Shown: piece after piece, positions 1 through 6,513 of the stretch | Position numbering within the stretch: the stretch's first letter is position 1 | Layout of the letters: the number at the start of each line of letters is the position of its first letter | NCBI RefSeq assembly: GCF_965657105.1 | Contig: NZ_CBFHNB010000073.1 | Location: 1 to 9,045 of the forward strand | Direction of reading: 5' to 3' | Origin: Puniceispirillum sp965657105 | GTDB lineage: Bacteria; Pseudomonadota; Alphaproteobacteria; Puniceispirillales; Puniceispirillaceae | Length of the DNA stretch: 9,045 nt | Position numbers and translations under genes: made by a program | The notes under the pieces: model-generated | What the model was told of the DNA's origin: nothing | The model's input: only the letters and a program-made list of their open reading frames with translations | Databases searched by the model: none

Positions 1-83
1 ACATGGGAATCCCAGACGATATGTTTCCGGTGCCAAGTAATGACACCTTGCAATGGGCAATGGCACCGATGGATTTTGTCTAG
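1..83 (+). CDS. C-terminal end of an unidentified protein (partial)
   Basis: An open frame enters from the left edge and ends at TAG 81-83. Its last residues read GIPDDMFPVPSNDTLQWAMA followed by PMDFV. The composition looks coding: mixed hydrophobic and acidic residues, and G/C-ending codons such as CCG, GTG and ACC. The other two plus frames stop at 38-40 and 94-96. The gene would run towards the minus-strand dehydrogenase gene, leaving 52 bases between the two stop codons. Too little is visible to name a family, and an internal ATG at 3-5 should not be taken as a start. It could also be a chance open stretch. Confidence 0.45.
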   Translation, partial: MGIPDDMFPVPSNDTLQWAMAPMDFV

Positions 84-93
84 GGCATTGTAA

Positions 94-109
94 ATATCTG
101 CCCAGATAT
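94..109. terminator. Short inverted repeat between convergent gene ends
   Basis: ATATCTG (94-100) and CAGATAT (103-109) are perfect inverted arms separated by two bases, giving a usable stem of about six pairs. The repeat lies between the stop codon of the left-edge gene (TAG 81-83) and that of the dehydrogenase gene (TAA, complement of 136-138), where a two-way terminator would be expected. The stem is A/T-rich and has no clear T-run on either side, so the terminator role is weakly supported. Confidence 0.25.
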
Positions 110-135
110 GCCTCTTGCAATCGCTTTATGCGGCC

Positions 136-1296
136 TTAGCGGCTGATGCGCCACACCCCGCCACTGGCCTCGTCATTAAGCAGCAAAATGCTGCCATCAG
201 GCGCGACCGCGACATCACGCACCCGGCCTATGGCACGATCCATCACGACCTGTTCATCCCGCGGCGAGCCGTCCGATAGGCGCACCAGCCATAATTGCCT
301 GAATTTTAATGAACCGACCAGCAAATGTCCTTGCATATCGGCAAACATGGTGGCGTCTTGTGGGTAAAATGCCATGCCCGACGGAGCAATTGACGGGTCC
401 CACACCCATTTAGGATCAGCGTAGCCAGCGCGGGTTTTTTGCTTGCTGACCTGTCTTCCGGTTGCATATTCGCGCCCGTGGCTGACGGTGGGCCAGCCGT
501 AATTAGTGCCGCCGGCGAATGGCTCTCCGGTAATCCGGTTGATCTCATCGCCGCCACGCGGCCCATGCTCATGCGTCCAGATATCGCCCGTGTCCGGATG
601 GACAGCCATGCCTTGCGGGTTGCGGTGACCGATTGACCAGATCTCTGGCAACCAGTTGTCAAATTTTGGGCTGTCAATTTTGGTGTCATCACCCTTTGGG
701 TTATTGGTGGGGATGCGCCCATCGGGGTGGATCCTGATAATGCTGCCCGCATGGACTGCCGCGTCCTGAGCATTATTACGATCACCGCGATCACCCAGGC
801 TGGCAAATAGATAGCCAGCCTGCTGGCCAGTCCGGGGAATGGCCATGCGACAGCCAAAATGATGCCCTGAACGGGTTGGTCGATTGGCGGTGAAAATGGT
901 CGTGCGGTCAATCAGATTACGGCGCTGTGTATCGAGGCGCGCCCGGTCGATTGCCGTTGATGAGCCACCATCCAACACAGCCGAATAGCAAAGATATATC
1001 CATTCCCCATCAACCAGCACATCAAGCAGACCACCCTGACGTTTGTGATAGACATCTGGCATATTGCCAATCTGGTGGGCATTGCCGGTAGCCAGATTGA
1101 TCCGGAACAGATTGCCCCGCCGTTCGGTCACCAAGATCGTGTCATCATTCAGGAAATCCATGCCCCACGGATGTTGTAATACGGGGCCGATTTTGCTGAG
1201 ATTCGGATGGTCGGCCATTGCGGAAACAGGAAAAGCCACCATGCCCAAAAAAAGGGCCACACTCAACAGCGCGGCCCGTTTTATAAAATACATCAT
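136..1296 (-). CDS. Exported PQQ-dependent aldose sugar dehydrogenase-like protein
   Basis: This 386-residue protein belongs to the soluble glucose/sorbosone dehydrogenase family, a six-bladed beta-propeller that oxidises sugars using PQQ and calcium. The N-terminus is a signal peptide (KR at 6-7, hydrophobic 8-25, cleavage likely after AMA-28), so it acts in the periplasm. Family motifs appear in order: HPWGMDFL (42-49), TERRG (57-61), GGLLD (88-92), the catalytic-His region GHHFGCRM (144-151), SLGDRGDRNN (166-175), the PQQ-arginine region IGHRNPQGM (222-230), THEHGPRGGDEIN (241-253), GTNYGWP (263-269) and a final DVAVAPDGSILLL. The length is normal and the reading frame intact. The start lies 8 bases after the leuA stop, suggesting cotranscription; only a weak GAG precedes it. 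ATG 1293 is an equally possible start. The family is secure; substrate and actual PQQ use are inferred, and some relatives have no known substrate. Confidence 0.9.
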   Translation of the reverse strand: MMYFIKRAALLSVALFLGMVAFPVSAMADHPNLSKIGPVLQHPWGMDFLNDDTILVTERRGNLFRINLATGNAHQIGNMPDVYHKRQGGLLDVLVDGEWIYLCYSAVLDGGSSTAIDRARLDTQRRNLIDRTTIFTANRPTRSGHHFGCRMAIPRTGQQAGYLFASLGDRGDRNNAQDAAVHAGSIIRIHPDGRIPTNNPKGDDTKIDSPKFDNWLPEIWSIGHRNPQGMAVHPDTGDIWTHEHGPRGGDEINRITGEPFAGGTNYGWPTVSHGREYATGRQVSKQKTRAGYADPKWVWDPSIAPSGMAFYPQDATMFADMQGHLLVGSLKFRQLWLVRLSDGSPRDEQVVMDRAIGRVRDVAVAPDGSILLLNDEASGGVWRISR

Positions 1297-1304
1297 TATC
1301 GGCT

Positions 1305-2978
1305 CTACAACTTGTTCAGCGCGCTGATTACCGCGCGGATCGGTGCCATAGTGATTGAGGTATCAATGCCAACGCCGAATATCGAGCGCGTGTGATCACC
1401 ATCTTCCACTACCAATTCAACATAGGCGGCGGCTTCGGCTTTTGACGTGGCCGAGCGCGTGTTCTGGCCAAAATCGGCAAGCCGGAATGACAGGTCAAAA
1501 CCGCTTCGCATCGCCTCAACAAAGGCTGAAATAGGGCCATTGCCAACCGCGCTGACAGTGACATCTTTACCATCATGCCGGATTGTCGCCGTGACACGCT
1601 CGCCATCGCCCGAACGGCTGGCTTTGGCAACATCAAAGCTGACCAGTTCAAATCGCCCCGCCGGAATGATATAATGTGCCTCGGCCAGTTCCCAGATGCG
1701 CTGGCTGGTGATTTCCTTGCCGGTGGTGTCGGCCTCACGCTGGACAATGCCGGAAAATTCAACCTCGGCAGCGCGCGGCAGGCGCACATGATGATCCGCC
1801 TCAAGCAGATAGGCCGCCCCAGCTTTGCCCGATTGTGAATTGACGCGGATGATCGCCTCAAAGGTACGGCCAATATCGCCCGGATCAATCGGCAGATAAG
1901 GCACTTCCCAAATGCTTTCATTGGCGTTCATAAGGGCATCCATGCCTTTGCGGATGGCGTCTTGATGACTGCCGGAAAAGGCCGTATGCACCAGCTTTCC
2001 AGCATAGGGATGGCGTTCCGGTACAGCCAGCTGATTACAAAATTCGGCGGTTTCAACAAGCTCGTTAATATCGGAAAAATCGAGGGTCGGATCGACGCCC
2101 TGGGTAAACATATTCAAACCCAGCGTGATAATATCAACATTGCCAGTGCGTTCGCCATTGCCAAATAACGTGCCTTCGACGCGGTCAGCCCCCGCCATCA
2201 ATCCCAATTCGGTAGCGGCCACAGCACAGCCCCGATCATTATGCGGATGCAATGACAGAATGACAGCATCACGATTGGAAAAATGACGGCTCATCCATTC
2301 GATCTGGTCAGCATAAATATTCGGCGTTGACATTTCGACGGTGGCAGGCAGATTGATGATTGTTGGGTTTTCGGCTGTTGGTTGCCAGACATCCATGACG
2401 GCTTCGCAGACATCCAGCGCATAATCCAGCTCGGTGCCGGTAAAACTTTCGGGGCTATATTGCAGACGCAGATTATCCGCCCCGCATTTTGAAATGCGGT
2501 CAGCCACCATTTTGGCACCATCAACAGCGATTTGTTTAACGCCATCGCGATCCGCCTTGAACACAACACGGCGTTGCAAGGTCGAGGTTGAGTTATATAG
2601 ATGCAAAATGGCATTGGGGGCACCATCCAGACTTTCAATCGTGCGATCAATCAGATGCTCACGTGCTTGGGTCAGCACCTGAATTGTTACATCATCAGGC
2701 ACATGGCCGCCTTCGATCAATTCGCGCAGGAAATTAAAATCCGTATCCGAGGCAGACGGAAAGCCAACTTCGATTTCCTTGAAACCCATCTGGACAAGGA
2801 TCTTGAACATGCGCATTTTGCGGGCAGCATCCATCGGCTCGATGAGTGCCTGATTACCGTCGCGTAGATCAACCGAGCACCATATAGGTGCGGTGTTTAT
2901 ACGTGTCGAAGGCCATGTCCGATCAATCAGATCGGGCCCCTCGTACGGACGGTATTTTTCAAAACCCATGCTAGGCAT
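1305..2978 (-). CDS. leuA: 2-isopropylmalate synthase
   Basis: LeuA condenses acetyl-CoA with 2-oxoisovalerate, the committed cytoplasmic step of leucine synthesis. The 557-residue protein is the long LeuA form. A TIM-barrel catalytic domain fills about residues 30-305, with the metal-binding LRDGNQ (38-43), EVGFPSASDTDF (70-81), YSPESFTGTELDYA (174-187), the metal ligands in HPHNDRG (244-250) and GNGERTGN (273-280). A linker follows, with GSHQDAIRKG near residue 345. The C-terminal domain from about 430 ends in VGIDTSITMAPIRAVISALN and is the part that binds leucine for feedback inhibition in this family. The ATG at 2978 is preceded by AGGA seven bases upstream; ATG 2969 is an alternative. 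No leuB, leuC or leuD gene is nearby. The downstream partner is the dehydrogenase gene. All key residues I can check are present. Confidence 0.97.
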   Translation of the reverse strand: MPSMGFEKYRPYEGPDLIDRTWPSTRINTAPIWCSVDLRDGNQALIEPMDAARKMRMFKILVQMGFKEIEVGFPSASDTDFNFLRELIEGGHVPDDVTIQVLTQAREHLIDRTIESLDGAPNAILHLYNSTSTLQRRVVFKADRDGVKQIAVDGAKMVADRISKCGADNLRLQYSPESFTGTELDYALDVCEAVMDVWQPTAENPTIINLPATVEMSTPNIYADQIEWMSRHFSNRDAVILSLHPHNDRGCAVAATELGLMAGADRVEGTLFGNGERTGNVDIITLGLNMFTQGVDPTLDFSDINELVETAEFCNQLAVPERHPYAGKLVHTAFSGSHQDAIRKGMDALMNANESIWEVPYLPIDPGDIGRTFEAIIRVNSQSGKAGAAYLLEADHHVRLPRAAEVEFSGIVQREADTTGKEITSQRIWELAEAHYIIPAGRFELVSFDVAKASRSGDGERVTATIRHDGKDVTVSAVGNGPISAFVEAMRSGFDLSFRLADFGQNTRSATSKAEAAAYVELVVEDGDHTRSIFGVGIDTSITMAPIRAVISALNKL

Positions 2979-3037
2979 TGCTGTTTCCTATCCTTAATTG
3001 GTTTTTTCTTTTCATATAAACGCACTTAGCCGCTTTT

Positions 3038-3053
3038 ATGAATTACAATTCAT
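3038..3053. promoter_or_regulatory. Palindromic site just downstream of the putative leuA -10 box
   Basis: ATGAATT and AATTCAT are perfect inverted 7-base arms around a 2-base centre. The site starts about 12 bases downstream, in the leuA direction, of the candidate -10 box, where a repressor would block transcription. It could instead form a small hairpin in the leuA leader RNA. No regulator is identified. Confidence 0.35.
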
Positions 3054-3064
3054 GTATTTACGTT

Positions 3065-3091
3065 ATTATATTACCATCGAAAAGGCCACAA
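3065..3091 (-). promoter_or_regulatory. Candidate leuA promoter
   Basis: On the minus strand TATAAT (complement of 3065-3070) is a perfect -10 box. The best -35 candidate is TTGTGG (complement of 3086-3091), which matches only the first three consensus bases, with a short 15-base spacer. Transcription would start near 3058, giving a leader of about 80 bases before the leuA ATG. The -10 box is convincing and the -35 box is weak. Confidence 0.4.
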
Positions 3092-3260
3092 CAGACAAAT
3101 TTTTGGATACATTTTCTGGCAAATTTTCAGGCACGTGTTCAACATTGATTTGGCCATATCGTCACAGATTGACAATTTTGGTCATATTAGGGCGGTATAA
3201 ACGGCAAAATTGGTGTATAGCAATCAAGCACACAACCAGCGCCCCATAGGCAAGTGACAT

Positions 3261-5063
3261 ATGACAGACATAGACCAGATCCGAAATTTTTCGATTATCG
3301 CGCATATCGACCACGGCAAATCAACCATTGCCGACCGTTTGATTCAGGCCTGTGGCGGCCTGTCTGATCGGGAGATGAAGGATCAGGTGCTTGATAATAT
3401 GGATATTGAGCGTGAACGGGGCATTACAATTAAGGCGCAGACGGTGCGGCTTAATTATCAAGCCAAAGATGGCAAGGATTATGTGCTTAATCTAATGGAT
3501 ACGCCAGGCCATGTCGATTTTGGCTATGAGGTGTCGCGTTCGCTTTCGGCCTGTGAAGGATCGCTTTTGGTGGTTGATGCCAGCCAAGGGGTTGAGGCGC
3601 AAACATTGGCCAATGTCTATCAGGCGATTGAGGCCGATCACGAAATCGTGCCGGTATTGAACAAGATCGACCTGCCTGCTGCCGAACCAGATCGCGTAAA
3701 AGCACAGATCGAAGAGGTGATCGGTTTGCCTGCTGATGATGCGATTGCGGCCAGCGCCAAGACGGGCGAAGGTATTAACGATATTCTCGAAGCCTTGGTG
3801 ACCAAGCTGCCAGCCCCGCAAGGTGATCGGACGGCGCCGCTAAAAGCATTGCTGGTTGATAGCTGGTATGATGCCTATCTGGGCGTGATGACATTGGTGC
3901 GGGTGCATGATGGCGTCATGAAAAAGGGCATGAAAATACGCATGATGGCATCAGGCGCAACACATGTAATTGAACGTGTTGGCACCTTTTTACCAAAACC
4001 AACGTCGGTTGACGAATTGGGGCCAGGCGAAATTGGCTTTATCAATGCGGGTGTAAAAACCGTTTCGGACGCTAAGGTCGGTGACACAATTACCGATGAA
4101 CGACGCCTATGTGACGAGGCTTTGCCAGGCTTTGCTCCGTCAGTGCCAGTGGTATTCTGCGGCTTGTTTCCTGTTGATACCAACGATTTTTCAGGCCTGC
4201 GCGAGGCATTGGAAAGACTATCGCTAAATGATGCGTCTTTCTCGTTTGAAGCGGAAACATCTGCCGCGCTTGGCTTTGGATTCCGGTGTGGGTTTTTAGG
4301 CCTGTTGCATATGGAAGTGATCCGTGACCGTCTGACCCGCGAATTCAATCTTGACCTGATTTCGACCGCACCTTCGGTGGTTTATCAGATGCATTTGACC
4401 GATGGAAAACGCTTTGATCTTCATAATCCGGCAGATATGCCAGAAGTGACCAGAATTAGCGAGATTGAAGAGCCGTGGATCAAAGCCACCATCATGACAC
4501 CTGATGAATTTCTGGGGCCGGTTCTGACCTTATGTACTGAGCGTCGGGGCGAGCAGATTGACCTAACCTATGCAGGCAATCGCGCAATGGCAGTATATCG
4601 CTTGCCGCTGAACGAAGTTGTCTTCGATTTTTATGACAGGCTTAAATCCATCACCAAAGGCTATGCCAGCTTTGATTATGCCATCGATAGCTATCGTCCG
4701 GGTGAGTTGGTGAAAGTATCTATTCTTGTTAATGGCGATCCGGTTGACGCCTTGTCGATGATTGTGCATCGCGATCAAGCCGAAGGTAAAGGCCGTGCGA
4801 TTTGTATTAGGTTGAAAGATCTGGTGCCACGTCAGATGTTCAAGGTGGCATTACAGGCGGCAATTGGAGGCAAGGTTATCGCCCGTGAAACGATTGCTGC
4901 CTTACGCAAAGACGTGACGGCCAAATGCTATGGCGGGGATATCACGCGCAAGAAAAAGCTGTTGGAAAAGCAGAAAGAAGGCAAAAAGAAAATGCGGCAA
5001 TTCGGCAAAGTCGATATCCCGCAAACGGCCTTTTTTGAAGCGCTGAAAATGGGTGATAATTAG
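3261..5063 (+). CDS. lepA: Elongation factor 4 (ribosome back-translocase LepA)
   Basis: LepA is a translational GTPase that acts on stalled or stressed ribosomes and has been linked to 30S assembly. The 600 residues match the usual full length. All GTPase motifs are visible: G1 AHIDHGKST (14-22), G2 RGITIK (53-58), G3 DTPGH (80-84), G4 NKID (134-137) and G5 SAKTG (165-169). After the EF-G-like domains, GFRCGFLGLLHMEVIRDRL marks domain III. The LepA-specific C-terminal domain includes YASFDYAIDSYRPGELVKV, the GKVIARETI segment, CYGGDITRKKKLLEKQKEGK and the basic tail KKKMRQFGKVDIPQTAF. The start is the only sensible ATG, with an imperfect ribosome site (AGGCAAG) upstream. No lepB signal peptidase gene follows, so lepA appears monocistronic here. 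Identification is secure. Confidence 0.98.
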   Translation: MTDIDQIRNFSIIAHIDHGKSTIADRLIQACGGLSDREMKDQVLDNMDIERERGITIKAQTVRLNYQAKDGKDYVLNLMDTPGHVDFGYEVSRSLSACEGSLLVVDASQGVEAQTLANVYQAIEADHEIVPVLNKIDLPAAEPDRVKAQIEEVIGLPADDAIAASAKTGEGINDILEALVTKLPAPQGDRTAPLKALLVDSWYDAYLGVMTLVRVHDGVMKKGMKIRMMASGATHVIERVGTFLPKPTSVDELGPGEIGFINAGVKTVSDAKVGDTITDERRLCDEALPGFAPSVPVVFCGLFPVDTNDFSGLREALERLSLNDASFSFEAETSAALGFGFRCGFLGLLHMEVIRDRLTREFNLDLISTAPSVVYQMHLTDGKRFDLHNPADMPEVTRISEIEEPWIKATIMTPDEFLGPVLTLCTERRGEQIDLTYAGNRAMAVYRLPLNEVVFDFYDRLKSITKGYASFDYAIDSYRPGELVKVSILVNGDPVDALSMIVHRDQAEGKGRAICIRLKDLVPRQMFKVALQAAIGGKVIARETIAALRKDVTAKCYGGDITRKKKLLEKQKEGKKKMRQFGKVDIPQTAFFEALKMGDN

Positions 5064-5074
5064 GCTATATGAAC

Positions 5075-5099
5075 GGGCTGGCCTCTGCTAGGCCGCCCC
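5075..5099. terminator. Hairpin between lepA and the convergent membrane-protein gene
   Basis: GGGCTGGCCT (5075-5084) and AGGCCGCCCC (5090-5099) can pair around the loop CTGCT. The stem has five inner pairs, a U-G wobble, one C-C mismatch and three outer G-C pairs. It begins 11 bases after the lepA stop and 23 bases before the end of the opposing gene, the expected place for a two-way terminator. There is no T-run on either strand, so it may slow polymerase or protect the 3' end rather than terminate by itself. Confidence 0.45.
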
Positions 5100-5121
5100 A
5101 TCACGATGCGCTGTTACTATG

Positions 5122-5490
5122 CTATGCCCCGTCACGTTGTAAGGCGCGTTTAGACGCGCGACGCGATGATCGCCTGCCAGCAAGGCGCGTAAAGCTTCCG
5201 AATATCAGCGTACATATAATAAAAATCAAGGCCGCAGGCCAGCCAAGCAAGCTGGCGATCATTGGGTGCCATAGGAATGGTTCGCAATTAAGCGCGACGA
5301 TCAAACCACATGGGTCTATATAGCGGCTAATGATGGCTTCACCAACCTGCAGGGAAACGCTGTGATGTTCGAACCAAAACTGGCCTAGCACGATGCTTGG
5401 GCTGGCATCGTTGGTTATATCCAGCCAGATAACATATAACGCTAATAGGCCGAACAAAGCGGCAATGATCTTTAAGAAAATTCCTATCAT
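5122..5490 (-). CDS. Small two-helix membrane protein of unknown function
   Basis: I do not recognise this 122-residue protein. Residues 4-23 (IFLKIIAALFGLLALYVIWL) form one membrane helix and about 78-100 (MIASLLGWPAALIFIICTLI and onward) a second. Between them is a loop of about 55 residues with two cysteines (C62, C69). After helix 2 comes a very basic tail (RLAGRRSSRRASKRALQR), which by the positive-inside rule puts the C-terminus in the cytoplasm, hence the N-terminus too and the cysteine loop in the periplasm. The start is well supported: AAGGA lies 7 bases before the ATG. The gene is convergent with lepA and faces away from the tRNA gene. I infer it is a real gene from the ribosome site and membrane pattern. 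No function can be assigned. Confidence 0.65.
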   Translation of the reverse strand: MIGIFLKIIAALFGLLALYVIWLDITNDASPSIVLGQFWFEHHSVSLQVGEAIISRYIDPCGLIVALNCEPFLWHPMIASLLGWPAALIFIICTLIFGSFTRLAGRRSSRRASKRALQRDGA

Positions 5491-5602
5491 TCACTTATCC
5501 TTATCATTTCCCCATAGTGGCGATTGCGGGCACCAGTCACAAGCCAAAAGTGCAAAAATGGTAAAATTGATTAGAGGGCATGATTTAGAGAATGACGACT
5601 GG

Positions 5603-5631
5603 TTTACATGCGGGGGTGAGCCTGTTAATTT
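5603..5631 (+). promoter_or_regulatory. Candidate tRNA-Ser promoter
   Basis: TTTACA (5603-5608, five of six bases of TTGACA) is followed after exactly 17 bases by TAATTT (5626-5631). Transcription would start near 5638-5640, only a few bases before the mature tRNA, and the sequence after the -10 box is G/C-rich (GCCGC), as in many stable-RNA promoters. The -10 match is poor (three of six bases), so position is the main support. Confidence 0.45.
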
Positions 5632-5642
5632 GCCGCTATTGC

Positions 5643-5732
5643 GGAGGGGTGGCCGAGTGGCTTAAGGCGCACGCTTGGAAAGCGTGTTGAGGGTAACACT
5701 TCACCGGGGTTCGAATCCCCGTCCCTCCGCCA
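5643..5732 (+). tRNA. tRNA-Ser (anticodon GGA)
   Basis: This is a complete class II tRNA of 90 bases with encoded CCA. The acceptor stem pairs GGAGGGG (5643-5649) with TCCCTCC (5722-5728, one G-U pair), followed by discriminator G and CCA (5730-5732). The anticodon stem is CACGC/GCGTG with loop TTGGAAA, giving anticodon GGA at 5677-5679, which reads UCC and UCU. The long variable arm (5687-5704) is typical of serine tRNAs. The T arm is CGGGG, TTCGAAT, CCCCG (5705-5721). Downstream sequence is A+T-rich and contains an integrase remnant, so the 3' end of this gene probably served as an integration site. The tRNA itself is intact; I see no second copy of its 3' end in the window. Confidence 0.97.
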
Positions 5733-5827
5733 GCCCCATGCGATCTTCCATGAGAAAATGACCGCGCAAAGCGTATGTCAAAAAAGCATGCACGGTCTCA
5801 CTCGTGACCCTATGAAGTGCTATAAAC

Positions 5828-5883
5828 GGGATGAAGTGGGAGGAGAATAAATTAATAAAAACAACACTTATCCCACTCATCCC
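5828..5883. repeat. Imperfect inverted repeat with GGGATGA/TCATCCC arms
   Basis: GGGATGAAGTGGGA (5828-5841) pairs with TCCCACTCATCCC (5871-5883) with only one extra base in the left arm; the 29 bases between them are A/T-rich. The arms are long enough not to be a likely chance match. It could be a protein-binding pair, a replication or transfer element of the former island, or an RNA hairpin. It has no T-run directly after it, so a simple terminator is less likely. Confidence 0.5.
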
Positions 5884-6036
5884 ACCACATTTGAAATTTT
5901 TTTCAAAAAACTTTTTCCTGTGGAAAACACTATATGCACGTCACTTTCTCAAAAATAATCCTTGCATGTATGGGACTACAAATGACTGTCTGATTACTTC
6001 GAGCCGACAAAGTCCTTAACAATCTAAGGGCGTCTT

Positions 6037-6114
6037 ATGCCAGCAACAAAACTCGACAAAAGCCTTGATGAGATAAAGCCAATAGTTCCAAGATCCGAGA
6101 GCCGGGAACCGTGA
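6037..6114 (+). CDS. Possible 25-residue mini-ORF
   Basis: ATG 6037 opens a short frame reading MPATKLDKSLDEIKPIVPRS followed by ESREP and TGA 6112-6114. AAGGG lies 8 bases before the ATG, a fair ribosome site. The peptide is hydrophilic and has no recognisable motif. It may be the start of a gene lost when the element decayed, or chance. Confidence 0.2.
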   Translation: MPATKLDKSLDEIKPIVPRSESREP

Positions 6115-6183
6115 TCCTCTGGCCATAGATCACTAGTTAATGTTAGCTTTTGTTATTCTTAATCAATTATGGCAGGTTAAAAG

Positions 6184-6444
6184 ATGCAATTTATAGCTGT
6201 ACCATCATTAGTAATTATAGTTTGCTTAGGTGCATGCGCTCTCCAAGACCGCTCACTTTTAACAAAGGCAGGAGACGAATTGCTAGATTGTAAGGCTTTA
6301 CAAGTAGAGATGGATTTTGCAGTAAACCTTGGTGAGGACGCGCCTGCACGTCGCCGTCATATCAAAGCTCTTCAAGAAAAGAACCAGTGCTTATCTAAAC
6401 CTAAAGTTTCAGTGTCATTTGGTTTTTCAAAGAGCTTTAATTGA
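6184..6444 (+). CDS. Small predicted lipoprotein, hypothetical
   Basis: The frame encodes 86 residues. It begins MQFIAVPSLVIIVCLGAC, a hydrophobic segment ending in a lipobox-like LGAC (15-18), so C18 could be lipidated and the protein anchored in a membrane. The expected positive residue at the N-terminus is missing, and an in-frame TAA two codons upstream rules out a longer start. The mature part has C36 and C68 in a charged helical stretch (DELLDCKALQVEM and RRRHIKALQEKNQC), a spacing that would allow a disulfide. The tail KVSVSFGFSKSFN is basic and non-acidic. The ribosome site is weak (AGG). Codons are more A/T-rich than in leuA or lepA, matching its place in the remnant island. I do not recognise a family. 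It may be a surviving cargo gene. Confidence 0.5.
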   Translation: MQFIAVPSLVIIVCLGACALQDRSLLTKAGDELLDCKALQVEMDFAVNLGEDAPARRRHIKALQEKNQCLSKPKVSVSFGFSKSFN

Positions 6445-6513
6445 CAGGTATAAGACTGTTAAACTGGCAAATAATCAACTAAACCCCGGTCTGAGGCGCA
6501 ACGCCCAACCCAA

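Larger units (their letters stand above)
2979..3260. promoter_or_regulatory. Divergent leuA-lepA intergenic region
   Basis: These 282 bases separate the leuA and lepA starts, are A+T-rich, and must hold both promoters unless a small gene is hidden here. On the leuA side there is a good -10 box and a palindrome, listed separately. On the lepA side TTGACA (3169-3174) and TATAAA (3196-3201) are both good boxes but 21 bases apart, too far for an ordinary sigma-70 promoter. Reading towards leuA, I see no short ORF rich in leucine codons with a following terminator, so classical leucine attenuation is not evident. Confidence 0.5.
5733..6183. other. Gene-poor A+T-rich stretch downstream of tRNA-Ser
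   Basis: These 451 bases hold no convincing protein gene longer than about 25 codons. They contain an inverted repeat (5828-5883), an A/T hairpin with arms TTTGAAA (5890-5896) and TTTCAAA (5901-5907), a TGTGGAAAA nonamer (5919-5927) fitting the relaxed DnaA-box pattern on the opposite strand, a possible mini-ORF (6037-6114), and a GTGATC/GATCAC inverted pair (6111-6116 and 6128-6133). Composition differs from the flanking conserved genes. I interpret it as the worn-down left part of an integrated element. Confidence 0.5.

Noticed and set aside
306..911. 201-codon minus-strand open frame
   Set aside because: It lies entirely inside the dehydrogenase gene in another frame, which has full family motifs; the alternative translation has no recognisable pattern.
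3169..3201. TTGACA and TATAAA as a lepA promoter
   Set aside because: Both boxes match well but are separated by 21 bases, outside the usual 15-19; kept only as a remark.
2998..3249. 83-codon plus-strand open frame between leuA and lepA
   Set aside because: No ribosome site, an odd composition, and it covers the region that must hold the divergent promoters.
5393..5665. 90-codon plus-strand open frame running into the tRNA gene
   Set aside because: It overlaps the start of the tRNA and the opposing membrane-protein gene, and has no coding character.
5831..6019. 62-codon plus-strand open frame
   Set aside because: It starts inside the inverted repeat, runs through the A/T hairpin, lacks a ribosome site and has a low-complexity translation.
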